Positions 45,637 through 57,653 of a stretch of 64,000 nucleotides of DNA are shown piece by piece; the stretch's first letter is position 1, and every line of letters starts with the position of its first letter. Source of the stretch: Glutamicibacter halophytocola. Lineage in GTDB: Bacteria > Actinomycetota > Actinomycetes > Actinomycetales > Micrococcaceae. The translations under genes were made by a program, and so were the position numbers. The notes beneath the pieces are model-generated. The model searched no databases, was not told the DNA's origin, and worked only from the letters and a program-made list of their open reading frames with translations. The stretch is taken from NCBI RefSeq assembly GCF_001302565.1, contig NZ_CP012750.1, positions 1,240,001-1,304,000 on the forward strand, written 5' to 3'.

Positions 45637-46575
45637 ATGGCCCACACCGCCCGCACCAACCTGGATATCGCCCAGTCCAAAGCCGAAGCACTGATCGAGG
45701 CGCTGCCCTGGATCCAGCGCTTTGCCGGAACCACCATGGTCATCAAATACGGCGGCAATGCCATGGTTAATGACGAGCTGCGCCGCGCCTTCGCCGAGGA
45801 CATCGTGTTCCTGCGCCATGCCGGGGTCAACCCGGTGGTGGTGCACGGCGGCGGCCCGCAGATCAACAAGATGCTCGACACCTTGGGCATCAAGTCCGAG
45901 TTCCGCGGCGGGCTGCGCGTGACCACCCCCGAAGCCATGGACGTGGTGCGGATGGTGCTCACCGGGCAAGTGCAGCGCGACCTGGTCGGCCTGATCAACT
46001 CGCACGGCCCCTACTCGGTGGGCATGTCCGGGGAGGACGGCGCCACCTTGCAGGCGATCCGCACCGGCACCGTGGTCGACGGGCAGCCGGTGGACCTGGG
46101 ACTGGTCGGCGAGGTCACCCGGGTGCGCACCGACCAGGTGGACTCGCTGGTGGACGCCGGGATGATCCCGGTGATCTCCACCGTCGCCCCGGAATTCGAC
46201 GCGCAGGGCGATCCGACCGGCGCGGTGCTCAACGTCAACGCGGACACCGCCGCGGCCGCCCTGGCCAGCGCGCTGGGCGCCACCAAGCTGGTGATCCTCA
46301 CCGACGTGGAGGGCCTGTACGCGGCCTGGCCGGACAAGTCCTCGCTGATCAGCTCGATCACCAACGACGAGCTGCGCGGCATGCTGCCCAGCCTCGAATC
46401 GGGCATGATCCCCAAGATGGGCGCCTGCCTCAAGGCGGTCGACGAAGGCGTGGGCCAGGCCCACATCGTCGATGGCCGGGCCCCGCACTCGATGCTGCTG
46501 GAAATCTTCACCACCGCCGGCGTGGGCACCCAGGTGCTCCCGGCCTCCCACACCAACCTGAAGGAGGGCAAGTGA
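45637..46575 (+). CDS. argB: Acetylglutamate kinase
   Basis: A 312-residue amino acid kinase that phosphorylates N-acetylglutamate, usually the arginine-inhibited step. VIKYGGNAM (phosphate-binding lysine), [12 protein letters not shown] and the end-region [14 protein letters not shown] are conserved. The N-terminal helix expected in arginine-sensitive hexameric forms is present (about 1-25). ATG 45637 follows GAGGAATCACCC. The stop overlaps argD by four bases. Confidence 0.97.
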   Translation: MAHTARTNLDIAQSKAEALIEALPWIQRFAGTTMVIKYGGNAMVNDELRRAFAEDIVFLRHAGVNPVVVHGGGPQINKMLDTLGIKSEFRGGLRVTTPEAMDVVRMVLTGQVQRDLVGLINSHGPYSVGMSGEDGATLQAIRTGTVVDGQPVDLGLVGEVTRVRTDQVDSLVDAGMIPVISTVAPEFDAQGDPTGAVLNVNADTAAAALASALGATKLVILTDVEGLYAAWPDKSSLISSITNDELRGMLPSLESGMIPKMGACLKAVDEGVGQAHIVDGRAPHSMLLEIFTTAGVGTQVLPASHTNLKEGK

Positions 46576-47828
46576 GCGAGCAGACCGCGCACACTCCCAA
46601 GACCATCGAGCTGGCCACCGACCAGGTGCAGGAGCTGGCCCAGCTCTCCTCCTCGGTGCTCGCCGAGCGCTACCAGCAATCCCTGCTGGGGGTCTTCGGC
46701 GCCCCGCAGCGCGTGCTCGTGCGCGGGGCCGGCTGCCATGTCTGGGATGCCGACGGCAACCAGTACCTGGATCTGCTCGGCGGCATCGCGGTCAACACCC
46801 TGGGCCACGCCAATCCGCTGCTCACTTCCGTGATCGCCAGCCAGCTGGCCACCTTGGGGCACGTGTCGAACTTCTTCACCTCTCCGAGCCAGATCGCCCT
46901 GGCCGAAAAGCTGCTGGAAATTTCTGCCGCCCCGGCCGGCTCCAAGGTCTTCTTCGCCAACTCCGGCACCGAGGCCAACGAGGCCGCGCTGAAGCTGACC
47001 CGGCGCAACGCCGGCACCGAAGAGGCCCCGCGCACCCGCGTGATCGCCCTGGAACAGGCCTTCCACGGCCGCACCCTGGGCGCGCTGTCGCTGACCCACA
47101 AGGAAAAGTACCGCGCCCCCTTCGCCCCGCTGCCCGGGAATGTCACCTGGATCCCCGCCGGGGACATCGATGCGCTGCGCGCCGCGGTGGACGAGACCGT
47201 ATCCGCGGTGTTCATCGAGCCGATCCAGGGCGAAGCCGGGGTGAAGATGCTCTCCGCGCAGTACCTGCAGGCCGCCCGCGACATCACCCGCGAAGCCGGC
47301 GCCCTGCTGGTTTTCGACGAGGTGCAGACCGGCATGGGCCGCACCGGCTCCTTCTTCGCCTCGGCACCGGTGATCCCGGATGTCATGACCCTGGCCAAGG
47401 GGCTGGGCGGAGGCTTCCCGATCGGCGCGATGATCGTCTTCGGCCAGGAGAACACCGCCTGGCTGACCCCGGGGGACCACGGAACCACCTTCGGCGGGAA
47501 CCCGGTGGCCTGCGCCGCCGGCCTGGCGGTCATCCACACCATCGAATCCCAGAACCTGCTGGACCAGGTCCGGTCCAACGGCCACTGGCTGCGCGAACAG
47601 CTCGCTGCGGTGCCCGGGATCAGCGCGGTGCGCGGGGCAGGCATGCTCACCGCCTTCGAGCTGGCCCAGGCCAATGCCCCGAAGCTGGTCGCCGCGGCGC
47701 TGGAGGCCGGATTCATCATCAACGCCACCGATGATTCCACCATCCGCCTGGCCCCGCCACTGGTGATCACCCAAGAGCAATTGGGCAGCTTCCTGGCCGC
47801 CCTGCCGCCGCTGATCGCCTCCGCCTAG
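46572..47828 (+). CDS. argD: Acetylornithine aminotransferase
   Basis: A 418-residue PLP enzyme, class III aminotransferase. Signatures are [44 protein letters not shown] and the PLP lysine in [16 protein letters not shown] 46572 overlaps the argB stop, and AAGGAGGGCAA lies directly upstream. The first 25 residues are a variable leader. Confidence 0.96.
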   Translation: MSEQTAHTPKTIELATDQVQELAQLSSSVLAERYQQSLLGVFGAPQRVLVRGAGCHVWDADGNQYLDLLGGIAVNTLGHANPLLTSVIASQLATLGHVSNFFTSPSQIALAEKLLEISAAPAGSKVFFANSGTEANEAALKLTRRNAGTEEAPRTRVIALEQAFHGRTLGALSLTHKEKYRAPFAPLPGNVTWIPAGDIDALRAAVDETVSAVFIEPIQGEAGVKMLSAQYLQAARDITREAGALLVFDEVQTGMGRTGSFFASAPVIPDVMTLAKGLGGGFPIGAMIVFGQENTAWLTPGDHGTTFGGNPVACAAGLAVIHTIESQNLLDQVRSNGHWLREQLAAVPGISAVRGAGMLTAFELAQANAPKLVAAALEAGFIINATDDSTIRLAPPLVITQEQLGSFLAALPPLIASA

Positions 47829-47877
47829 AACTTCGCCCCCGCCCATTGCGGCCCCCAGCATCAAAGGAGCACCACCC

Positions 47878-48837
47878 ATGAGCGCCACCCGCCACTTCCT
47901 GACCGACCTGGATTTCACCCCCGACGAGCAGTCCAAGGTGCTCGATCTGGCCGCGGCAATGAAGGCCGACAAGTACGGCTACCAGCCCTACGCTGGCCCG
48001 CAGACCGTCGCGGTCTTCTTCGACAAGACCTCCACGCGCACCCGGGTCTCCTTCCACGCCGGCATCGCCGAGCTGGGCGGATCCCCGCTGATTATCAACT
48101 CCGGCGAATCCCAGCTGGGCCACAAGGAATCCATCGCCGACTCCGCCAAGGTGCTCGAGCGCATGGTCTCCACCATCGTCTGGCGCACCTATGCCCAGTC
48201 CGGGCTGGAGGAAATGGCAGCGAATTCCTCGGTGCCGGTGATCAACGCGCTGTCCGACGACTACCACCCCTGCCAGCTGATTGCCGACCTGCTCACCGTG
48301 CGCGAGCACAAGGGAAAAACCGCGGGCCTGATCATGAGCTACCTGGGCGATGCGGCGAACAACATGGCCAACTCCTACCTTCTGGCCGGGGTCACCGCCG
48401 GCATGCACGTGCGCATCGCCGGCCCCGAGGGCTACCTGCCTTCCGCTTCGATCATCGCCGCCGCACAGGAGCGCGCCGCGCTGACCGGGGGATCGGTCAC
48501 GATCACCACCGATGCCGCCGCCGCGCTGGAGGACGCCGACGTGGTGGTCACCGACACCTGGGTATCCATGGGCCAGGAGGATGAGAAGGAAGCGCGGCTG
48601 AAGCTGTTCACCGACTACTCGGTGAGCACCGCGGCGATGAAGCTGGCCAAGGACGACGCCATCGTGCTGCACTGCCTGCCGGCCTACCGCGGCTACGAAA
48701 TCGACGCCGAGGTGATCGACGGCCCGCAGTCGGTGGTCTTCGACGAGGCGGAAAACCGGGTGCACGCCCAGAAGGCCGTGATGGCCTGGCTGATGGTTGC
48801 CTCGGGCCTGGCCGAAGATTCGCGAGTGGAGCTCTAG
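47878..48837 (+). CDS. argF: Ornithine carbamoyltransferase
   Basis: A 319-residue transcarbamoylase that makes citrulline from ornithine and carbamoyl phosphate. The carbamoyl-phosphate motif STRTRVSF, the HPxQ-equivalent HPCQLIAD and the ornithine-binding HCLPAYRG are present. ATG 47878 follows AAAGGAGCACCACCC, a strong ribosome-binding site. A 49-base gap separates it from argD. Confidence 0.97.
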   Translation: MSATRHFLTDLDFTPDEQSKVLDLAAAMKADKYGYQPYAGPQTVAVFFDKTSTRTRVSFHAGIAELGGSPLIINSGESQLGHKESIADSAKVLERMVSTIVWRTYAQSGLEEMAANSSVPVINALSDDYHPCQLIADLLTVREHKGKTAGLIMSYLGDAANNMANSYLLAGVTAGMHVRIAGPEGYLPSASIIAAAQERAALTGGSVTITTDAAAALEDADVVVTDTWVSMGQEDEKEARLKLFTDYSVSTAAMKLAKDDAIVLHCLPAYRGYEIDAEVIDGPQSVVFDEAENRVHAQKAVMAWLMVASGLAEDSRVEL

Positions 48838-48838
48838 G

Positions 48839-49342
48839 ATGTCCGCCCAGCCAAGCACCAAAACCGCCCGGCAGGCCCGCATCCGCGCCTTTCTGGGCAA
48901 CAACTCGGTCAAATCCCAGGCCGAGCTGCTCGGGCTGCTCAAGGACGACGGGCTGGAGGTCACCCAGGCCACGCTCTCGCGCGATCTGGTGGAGATCGGC
49001 GCGGTGCGCATCCGCGACCACTCCGGCCAGCTGATCTACGCCGTGCGCCAGGAAGGCGGGGATCGTTCCCCGCAGACCGCCATCACCCAGGAAGTGCTCG
49101 ACGCGCGCCTGGCCAAGATCTGCGCCGAGCAGCTGGTCACCGCCGAAGCCTCCGGGAACATCGTGGTGCTGCGCACCCCGCCGGGGGCCGCGAACCTTTT
49201 GGCCTTGGCCATCGACCACTCGCAGATGCCCTCGATCCTGGGCTGCATCGCCGGGGATGACACCATCATGGTCACCACCCGGGATATCGACGGGGGAGCC
49301 GAGGTGGCCGCCCGCTTCCTGCAGCTGGCCGAACCGCGCTAG
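48839..49342 (+). CDS. argR: Arginine repressor ArgR
   Basis: A 167-residue repressor with an N-terminal winged HTH (about 10-80, including VTQATLSRDLVEIGAVRI) and a C-terminal hexamerisation and arginine-binding domain (about 95-165, PPGAANLLALAID and CIAGDDTIMV). ATG 48839 is one base after the argF stop. It most likely binds the paired ARG boxes upstream of argC and argH. A strong terminator follows. Confidence 0.96.
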   Translation: MSAQPSTKTARQARIRAFLGNNSVKSQAELLGLLKDDGLEVTQATLSRDLVEIGAVRIRDHSGQLIYAVRQEGGDRSPQTAITQEVLDARLAKICAEQLVTAEASGNIVVLRTPPGAANLLALAIDHSQMPSILGCIAGDDTIMVTTRDIDGGAEVAARFLQLAEPR

Positions 49343-49361
49343 CCGCGCCCCTTGAACACGC

Positions 49362-49400
49362 CACGCCGCCGCGCACTTATCCACAGTGCGCGGCGGCGTG
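49362..49400 (+). terminator. Terminator of the argCJBDFR operon
   Basis: A perfect 16-bp stem (CACGCCGCCGCGCACT and complement) with a 7-base loop, 19 bases after argR. Confidence 0.85.
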
Positions 49401-49436
49401 CTGCTTAATCCGTGCCCGCCGCCGGAGCATCGATGC

Positions 49437-51268
49437 ATGGAAATGCAGCAGATCTCGCGCACGCTCACCGTGCTGGCCGACCAGATGGCCGATCAGGGGG
49501 ACGATGAGCAGCTGCTCGGCGCGCCGCAATTGCTACAGGCCCAATCCCTGTGCCTGAAGCTGATGGCCCGCCTTTCCCGCCAGGCCGAACAGCTGGCGGA
49601 CCCGCGCGCCGCCGTGGCCTATGCCCAGTTTGCCGAAGCCTTCAGCCGCCAGGCCGCCCGCTCGAATATCATCGCGGCCAGCCTCGTGGAAACCACCGCC
49701 GCCCATGCCCTGCATCTCCAGGAATTCGACGATCTGTGCGCCGGCCGCACCGACTTCAGCGCCGAACCGCGCTTTGCCGCCGGACGCACGGTCTACCAGG
49801 ACGCCGCAAACCTGCTGGCCAACCTGCTCGACCTGAACTACTTCGAGGCTTCCCGCCGGGTGGACGACGCGCATCTGGTGCATGCCCGGCGCGAGGTGAC
49901 CGGAGCCGCCTGCGCACCGCGCTTCACCCTGCTCGCCGAGCATTTCGCCACCGCTTCGGATCCGCTTGCCGCGTCCTCCAACGCGTCTTCGCCCTGGTCG
50001 CCGCCTGATCTGCATCACCTGCGCGATCCGCGCGAAGTGCTCAAGACCGCCCGAGCGCTGGATAAGTTCGAACCCGAGGACACCACCTTCGACGGCATCC
50101 CCACCTCGGCCACCGCCACCGCGCCCGACGGCGCGCTCTTAGAGGCGCATGCCAGCGCGCTGCTGGCCGAAATTCCGATGCGCACCCGTCAAAAGCACTT
50201 GGCGACGCTCATCAAGGAGTACAAGGAAGCCCATGCGCAGACCCGCACTCCGCCGCTGGGCCTCTTCCGCGGCAGGGTCGTCAATGGCGTGCATGAATTC
50301 ATTGTCCGAGTGTGCGCCTTGGATGCCGAGCTGTGGATCTCGCTGATCGCGCAGGCCGACAACAAGCGCACCCAGGCTGGAGCCGCCGCCCGCCAGGCGT
50401 CCGAAAATCCCCAGCCCGAGCAGTCCGATCAGCCCGAGCGATCCGGGAATTCTGGGCCGCTGGAAGAAGCAACCTCGCACGAAGAATCCCCGGATCAAGG
50501 AACCCCGATCGATGAACAGCCCGCCGGCGAACTACCTGGCGAACTACCCGGCGAACCGCCCGGCGAACCACCCAGTGAACCACCCGATGAGCTCTGGCAC
50601 AGCGACGATCCGCTGCCTGAATGGGCTCGCGGCGAAGATTGCCCGCCCAGCGACGCAGATCCGCCCGATCGCACAGCACCCGGGGCCGCCGCGCCGGCAA
50701 TGCCCGGCTCCTGCACTATCCCGGAGCGAAGGCTCAACGCCCTGAATGCTGTGCTGCGCAATATCGACCCTGAAAACAGCACCAAGCGCATCACCCCGGA
50801 AATCGTCGTGCACGCCAGCTATGAGGATCTCAACGATCTGGCCTCGCTGCACGGAATCACCGCCCACGGCGTGAAGCTTTCCGCGCCCGAATTGCGCGCC
50901 ATGCTGTGCGAAGCGAAGGTGCTGAGCCCGATCTACAATGCCGACGGGGTGATCATGGACATCGGCCGCGATGCCCGGCTCTTCCCGCGGTGGATGAAGC
51001 TTGCCGCTCGTGACCGCGATGGCGGATGCCTGGTGCCTGGTGCACGGTCGAACCGGCATTGCTGGAATTCCACCATTTCAAGCCGTGGTCCAAAGGCGGG
51101 CATACCCGGCTGCAAGATTGCTGTCCACTTTGCTCAACCCATCACGTCATGGTCCACAGCGGGTATTTGCGGCTGGTGAAGATCAAGGGCTTGCCCTACG
51201 TCATCCTGCCCAGGCATCAGGATCCCGAACAGCAGCCGCGGCGCAATAGCTATTTTGCGCGCACCTGA
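49437..51268 (+). pseudogene. DUF222/HNH endonuclease gene with a frameshift
   Basis: A DUF222-HNH protein of about 610 residues if the frame is repaired. The N-terminal DUF222 region runs over about residues 1-310, then comes a proline- and acid-rich repetitive linker (ELPGELPGEPPGEPPSEPPDEL-type repeats, coded around 50522-50592), then the end of DUF222 and the HNH part. At about 51040 the frame reads DGGCLVPGARSN, while the next frame continues CTVEPALLEFHHFKPW and SKGGHTRLQDCCPLCSTHH to a stop at 51266-51268. One extra base would restore GGC-VPGC-T...HH...HH. Such genes are common and multicopy in Arthrobacter relatives. It may be a real pseudogene or a sequencing error. Confidence 0.75.
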
Positions 51269-51296
51269 CCAGGCGCGCTTCCACCACCCCGGACAT

Positions 51297-51340
51297 GAGC
51301 ACTGCCGCGCCCTTCGCTAAGGAAGGACGCGGCAGTGCTC
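51297..51340. terminator. Terminator between the HNH gene and the macrodomain gene
   Basis: GAGCACTGCCGCG-C-CCTTC pairs with GAAGG-A-CGCGGCAGTGCTC, an 18-bp stem with one mismatch and a GCTAAG loop. It can serve both convergent genes. Confidence 0.8.
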
Positions 51341-51360
51341 TGCCAGGATCGTTGCGGGGA

Positions 51361-51912
51361 TCAGGCTGCCAGTTCCTGGACGGCGTCGAGGTCGAAGGCC
51401 CGCTCGAAAGCGGCCTGGACTTCATCGGTATGCGCCACCAGCACAATCTTGTGGATCGGCGAGATGTGCTTGTTGGTATCGATCCAGCGATCGATGGCTT
51501 CATGGGCGATGTCTGCCACCTGCTGTGGCTCCCAGCCGAAGGCCCCGGCGCCGATGGCAGGGAAGGCGATGGAGTGGGCATCGTGGCGTGCTGCCACATA
51601 GAGCGAGTTCACGAAGCAATCGTTCAAAATTTTTGGGTTGGGCTTGATCAGCGCCAAATTCGGCGCGGCCGTGTGGATGACCCACTTCGCTTCAAGATCT
51701 CCGGCCTTCGTGGCCACGGCGATTCCTGAAGGGATTCCGTCGGGGTAGCGCTGTGCGCGGACTTCTCGGCAGGCAGCCAGCAGGCTGGGGCCGGCAGCTT
51801 CATGAATTGCTCCATCAACTCCGCCACCACCTAGAAGTGAAGGGTTGGCTGCGTTCACAATGGCATCAACGTGCAGGGTGGTGATGTCACCACGGTACAA
51901 CTGGATTTCCAT
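51361..51912 (-). CDS. Macrodomain protein (O-acetyl-ADP-ribose deacetylase type)
   Basis: A 183-residue stand-alone macrodomain. The ADP-ribose-binding motifs are visible: IVNAANPSLLGGGGVDGAIHEAAG, then the AFPAIGAGAFGW loop. This arrangement matches MacroD/YmdB-like enzymes that hydrolyse O-acetyl-ADP-ribose or remove ADP-ribose from acidic residues. The start follows CGGAGGTACGAA. It lies, inverted, between the arg operon and argH; a metabolic link is not evident. Confidence 0.9.
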   Translation of the reverse strand: MEIQLYRGDITTLHVDAIVNAANPSLLGGGGVDGAIHEAAGPSLLAACREVRAQRYPDGIPSGIAVATKAGDLEAKWVIHTAAPNLALIKPNPKILNDCFVNSLYVAARHDAHSIAFPAIGAGAFGWEPQQVADIAHEAIDRWIDTNKHISPIHKIVLVAHTDEVQAAFERAFDLDAVQELAA

Positions 51913-52042
51913 TTCGTACCTCCGAAGATAGTTCCGATTCGGTTATGGCAACACCTTACGCCCGGGCGCTGTGGACTGGAAGAGGTTAAACATCGAGTTT
52001 TCTGCGTGTCGGGCGACGGCGAAAATGCATGAATCCCCGACG

Positions 52043-53542
<1,500 letters not shown>

Positions 53543-53571
53543 AATCCAGCCACGCGGCCTGCCCGCTTGCG

Positions 53572-53607
53572 GCGGCCACCATGCGGAATGCTCCGCGCGG
53601 TGGCCGC
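53572..53607 (+). terminator. Terminator of argH
   Basis: GCGGCCACC pairs with GGTGGCCGC and encloses a smaller GCGGA/TCCGC hairpin, 29 bases after the argH stop. Confidence 0.65.
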
Positions 53608-53645
53608 TTGCACGTTAACCCGCAACCCGCGCTAAAGTGTGTGCT

Positions 53646-54386
53646 ATGGCACAACTTTTGGCTCCCGCCGACCTTATCGCACAAGTCACCTCCGCATTGG
53701 ACGAACTGGCCGATCAATTGCGCGGGGTCCCGGCCGCCGATTACGCCAAACCCAGTTCGCTGCCGGGCTGGAGCACCGCGCAGCTGATCGCCCATTTGGC
53801 TTCCCTGGCCAAAGCGGCGGTGCGCCAGTTTGAGCGTGCCGGCACCGAGGATTTGCCGCCAATGTACGACGGGGGAGCCGAAGGGCGGATCGAGGCCATC
53901 AACATGACCGCGCTGATGCGCCCCGAATCCTTGCAGGCGTTGGCCCTTGAGGCGCTAGCCCAACTGCGTGCGTCCTTGCCGCAGGCCGAGCACAAGTGGG
54001 AAGCGGGCGTCGGATATCGTCCCGGGGCGCAGGTCGCGGACATGATGTACGCATCGTGGCGGGAAATGCTGATCCACGCCACGGACCTTGATCGGGCAAT
54101 CCGGCCCCCGGCCACCTGGCCGGCAGAATTCTGCGCCCATTTATTCAGGGCGCTGGTGGCCCGCGTGCCGCAAGGAACGCGACTGGTCCTCCAGCCGCAT
54201 GGCAAGGCCCGCATGGTCTTGGGGCAAGGCGAGAAGTCGTGGGTGCTGTCTGGCACCGATTTCGACCTGGCGGCGTGGCTTGCCGGCCGCGAAATTCCTG
54301 GTTCCATCCGTGTCACGGCCGCCGCCGACGGGGCTGCCGATCCGCAATTGCTGCCGTGGCCCAGCGACCGATTGATGGAACGTTAA
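53646..54386 (+). CDS. Maleylpyruvate isomerase family / mycothiol-dependent (DinB-fold) protein
   Basis: A 246-residue protein with an N-terminal DinB-like four-helix bundle of the mycothiol maleylpyruvate isomerase type (about 8-155). LPGWSTAQLIAHLASLAKAA supplies the first histidine and WREMLIHATDLDRA the later histidine-containing motif. The C-terminal SCP2-like part is about 165-246. Members use mycothiol as cofactor or are of unknown function. ATG 53646 lies seven bases after TAAAGT (53633-53638), so it is probably leaderless. Confidence 0.8.
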   Translation: MAQLLAPADLIAQVTSALDELADQLRGVPAADYAKPSSLPGWSTAQLIAHLASLAKAAVRQFERAGTEDLPPMYDGGAEGRIEAINMTALMRPESLQALALEALAQLRASLPQAEHKWEAGVGYRPGAQVADMMYASWREMLIHATDLDRAIRPPATWPAEFCAHLFRALVARVPQGTRLVLQPHGKARMVLGQGEKSWVLSGTDFDLAAWLAGREIPGSIRVTAAADGAADPQLLPWPSDRLMER

Positions 54387-54478
54387 CCGCTCCATGGCAT
54401 GGGCAGCACCCAAAATGTGCTCATGATTATGCAACCTGACGCATCATCGGGCGGCCAGAAGGACTAAAATTGCTAGGC

Positions 54479-55018
54479 GTGACTACTTCTGAGAGCATTA
54501 GCGACCTGCTGGACCGACTGAGCAAGATTGTCCCCGACTATCCGCAGCCCGGCATCTCCTTCAAGGACCTGACTCCGGTTTTCGCCGATCCGGTGGGCTT
54601 GCGCCGCATGGTTGACGAGCTGATCGCCCCCTTTGAAGGGCAGTTCGACATTGTCGCTGGCCTTGAGGCACGCGGTTTTGTGCTGGCCGCGGCCGCCGCC
54701 TATGCCTCGGGCAAGGGCATGCTCACGATCCGCAAGGCCGGCAAGCTGCCGCGCGAGGTCTACCGCGACGAGTACACGCTGGAATACGGCACCAGCTGCC
54801 TGGAAGTGCACAAGGACGAGATCGCGCCGGGCACCCGCGTGCTGATCCTCGACGATGTGCTCGCCACCGGCGGCACGGTCGGCTCCTCGGTGCGCCTGAT
54901 TGAAAAAACCGGTGCCGTGGTCGCCGGAGTCGGCGTGGTGCTGGAACTGGATGGCTTGAACGGCCGCGGAAAGCTGGAAGGCCACACAGTGCATTCCCTG
55001 CAGGTCGTCCACTCCTGA
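54479..55018 (+). CDS. apt: Adenine phosphoribosyltransferase
   Basis: A 179-residue purine salvage enzyme that makes AMP from adenine and PRPP. The PRPP motif VLILDDVLATGGT is intact, with YPQPGISFKDLTP near the start and GLEARGFVLA in the middle. GTG 54479 was chosen; TTG 54470 is also in frame. TAAAAT (54465-54470) precedes the GTG by eight bases and there is no Shine-Dalgarno, so the mRNA is probably leaderless. Confidence 0.94.
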   Translation: MTTSESISDLLDRLSKIVPDYPQPGISFKDLTPVFADPVGLRRMVDELIAPFEGQFDIVAGLEARGFVLAAAAAYASGKGMLTIRKAGKLPREVYRDEYTLEYGTSCLEVHKDEIAPGTRVLILDDVLATGGTVGSSVRLIEKTGAVVAGVGVVLELDGLNGRGKLEGHTVHSLQVVHS

Positions 55019-55216
55019 TTTCACGGCCGATCGCGGTAATACTGCGCAGTGTTTCACGCCGCTGGCGAACAGCCGGCCGGCCAAGACAGCGAGCAGCAGG
55101 CGGACAGCTGGCGCCACATGGCCCAGGGGCCGCATCAGCCCGCCCGGAGGATTACCGGCCAGCGATTAAAGGCGCGTATCATTGTCTGTCCTGTGATTTT
55201 GCGCAGGATGCAGATT

Positions 55217-57490
55217 GTGAGCGCGAAGGGAACCAGGTTGACCGAGACGATCGAACGCGACTTGTTGGCTGAATCCGAGTATGTGGGCCGCTTGTATGAG
55301 CGGCTCGACGAACTGCGCGCCGAAAAGGTCGAGCAGCTTGAGCGCACCCGGGCCCAGGGAGCCGTTGGAACCTTCCAGAACATGTCCGAGCGCGACTCCT
55401 TCGCTACCTTGTACGAGGACCGGATCGCCCAGCTGGACGCGGTCCAGGACCGGCTGGTTTTCGGGCGGCTGGACATGAAAGACCAGGAGCAGGATCAGGG
55501 CCCGCGCTACATCGGGCGCATCGGCCTGTCCGACGAAGAGCTGAACCGGCTGATGATCGACTGGCGCGCTTCCGAGGCCGCCCCCTTCTACCAGGCCACC
55601 GCGCTGAACCCGCGCGGGGTGCGCCGCCGCCGCCACCTGATGCTCAAGGGCAGGACCGTGGCCGGGATCGAAGACGACGTGCTCGACGAGACCTGGCTGG
55701 ATGAGGGGCATACCCATCACGGCGAGGGCGCGCTGATGGCTGCCCTGCGCGAAAAGCGCACCGGCCGCATGGGCGATATTGTCGGCACCATCCAGGCCGA
55801 GCAGGACGCGATCATCCGCGCGCAGCTGCCCGGCGCGGTGGTGGTCCAGGGCGGTCCGGGCACCGGCAAGACCGCGGTGGCCCTGCACCGTGCCGCCTTC
55901 CTGCTCTACGAATACCGCGAACGGCTCAAGAACGCCGGCGTGCTGATCGTCGGCCCGTCGAACTCGTTCATGCGCTACATCGAGCGCGTGCTGCCCTCGC
56001 TGGGCGAGACCGGCGTGGTGATGTCCTCGGTGGGCGATCTGTACCACGGCCTGCATGCGGTGCCCGAAACCAACCGCACCGTCGCCCGGCTCAAGGGCCA
56101 GATTTCGATGGCCAAGGTCATCGCCAACGCCGTGCGCAACCGCCAGCGCCTGATTCCCGCTGACCGCACCGTGGTAGTGGAAGGCACCCGCCTGACATTG
56201 ACCCCGAAGATGGTCCGCAACGCGCGCGAACGCGCCCGCCACACCCACAAGCCCTATAACGAGGCCCGCGAAACCTTCGTGAAGGTGCTGGTGGGCGACC
56301 TGGCCGAGCAGCTGCGCCGCAAGCTGGAGGAATCGGCCGGGCAGTCCTCGACCACTGACCGCTCCTACCTGCCCCAGGAAGTGCGCGAATCGCACGATGT
56401 GCGCGTGGCGCTGAACCTGTGCTGGATGCCGATGACCCCGCAGCAGCTGGTGGCCGAGCTTTTTGCCACCCCGCACCTGCTCGCCGCCGCCGCGCCTCAC
56501 CTGAAGGAGGCCGAGCGCGACGCCCTGTACCGCCGCGCCAACTCACCGTTCACCGAGGCCGATGTGCCGCTGCTGGATGAGGCCGCGCAGCTGCTCGGCG
56601 ACTTTGCGGATCCTAACGCGGCCGCCCACACCGCGCAGTATGAGGCGGATGTCGAAAACGCCAAGGCCGCGTTGACCAATATGCACACCATGCTGGAAAA
56701 CGCCGGCATCGATGGCGTGATCACCGCCGAACAGGTGGCCGGGGTGAACCAGGAAACCGCAGCGAAGCTTTCCGCTGCCGAGCGCGCGGTGGCCGATCGC
56801 ACCTGGGCCTACGGGCACATCGTCGTTGACGAGGCACAGGAGCTTTCGCCGATGCAGTGGCGCCTGCTGGTGCGCCGCTGCCCGATGAAGTCCTTCACCA
56901 TCGTGGGCGATATCGCGCAGACCTCGGCGGCTTCGGGCGCCAACAGCTGGTCCCAGGCGCTCAAGCCATTCTTCGGGGAGCGGTTCGACCTTGAGGAACT
57001 GACGGTCAACTACCGCACCCCGGCGCAGATTGCCGATGCCGCGGTGCGCGTGGCCCAGGCCGCGGGCTTGCGCATCACCACTCCGCAGGCTGTGCGCGAG
57101 GGCGACTGGCCACCGGTGATCACCAAAACCACGCAGGAGCACCTGGACGCAGCGGTTCTCGAGGCGCTCGCCCAGGAGCTGGCCTATTCCGCTGGCGGCC
57201 TGCAGGCGGTCATCGTTCCGCAACAGGACCTTGGCAGGATCCGTTCTGCGGTGAGGGAAGTCCATGGCGATCGGGTGGGCACCGGATCGGGCGGATTGAG
57301 CCAGGACATTGTGGTGATTACCGCGCGGGAGTCCAAGGGCCTGGAATTCGATGGCGTGCTGATCCTGGAACCCGCACAGCTGGTTGCCGAAGTCGATGGC
57401 GGCGTGGGGGATTTGTATGTGGCGATGACCCGGACCACCCAGCGCCTGCATCTGGTGCATAGCCAGCCGCTTCCCGAGGGATTGGACTAG
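55217..57490 (+). CDS. HelD-like superfamily 1 helicase (RNA polymerase-binding)
   Basis: A 757-residue UvrD-related ATPase. An N-terminal coiled coil (about 10-80, LAESEYVGRLYERLDELRAEKVEQL) precedes a GRIGL...DWRA segment and Walker A GGPGTGKTAVALHRAAF. Later motifs are VVDEAQELSPMQW, VGDIAQT, VNYRTPAQI and the C-terminal VAMTRTTQRLHLVHS. This layout matches the actinobacterial class of HelD, which removes stalled RNA polymerase from DNA. GTG 55217 has AGGA eight bases upstream; ATG 55208 is an alternative and the longer frame to 55049 is not convincing. Confidence 0.85.
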   Translation: MSAKGTRLTETIERDLLAESEYVGRLYERLDELRAEKVEQLERTRAQGAVGTFQNMSERDSFATLYEDRIAQLDAVQDRLVFGRLDMKDQEQDQGPRYIGRIGLSDEELNRLMIDWRASEAAPFYQATALNPRGVRRRRHLMLKGRTVAGIEDDVLDETWLDEGHTHHGEGALMAALREKRTGRMGDIVGTIQAEQDAIIRAQLPGAVVVQGGPGTGKTAVALHRAAFLLYEYRERLKNAGVLIVGPSNSFMRYIERVLPSLGETGVVMSSVGDLYHGLHAVPETNRTVARLKGQISMAKVIANAVRNRQRLIPADRTVVVEGTRLTLTPKMVRNARERARHTHKPYNEARETFVKVLVGDLAEQLRRKLEESAGQSSTTDRSYLPQEVRESHDVRVALNLCWMPMTPQQLVAELFATPHLLAAAAPHLKEAERDALYRRANSPFTEADVPLLDEAAQLLGDFADPNAAAHTAQYEADVENAKAALTNMHTMLENAGIDGVITAEQVAGVNQETAAKLSAAERAVADRTWAYGHIVVDEAQELSPMQWRLLVRRCPMKSFTIVGDIAQTSAASGANSWSQALKPFFGERFDLEELTVNYRTPAQIADAAVRVAQAAGLRITTPQAVREGDWPPVITKTTQEHLDAAVLEALAQELAYSAGGLQAVIVPQQDLGRIRSAVREVHGDRVGTGSGGLSQDIVVITARESKGLEFDGVLILEPAQLVAEVDGGVGDLYVAMTRTTQRLHLVHSQPLPEGLD

Positions 57491-57653
57491 GCGCGAGCAG
57501 ATGTGACCAAGGGCGGGGACCGGCAACTGGCACTTGTCCATGGCCAAGCGATAATCTGGGAACTGCGCGCCGAGACGGCAACCCCAACTCGCGGCGCAGA
57601 AGCAGAACCGCGTGAGATCTTCACGCGCAACAGGGGCAGAACGAAGACAGAAA

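Noticed and set aside
46011..47972. 653-residue open frame opposite argB/argD/argF
   Set aside because: It crosses several confirmed genes on the other strand and shows no domain.
57491..57653. T-box riboswitch before tyrS or pheS
   Set aside because: Neither leader contains a recognisable T-box core sequence; only short hairpins are present.
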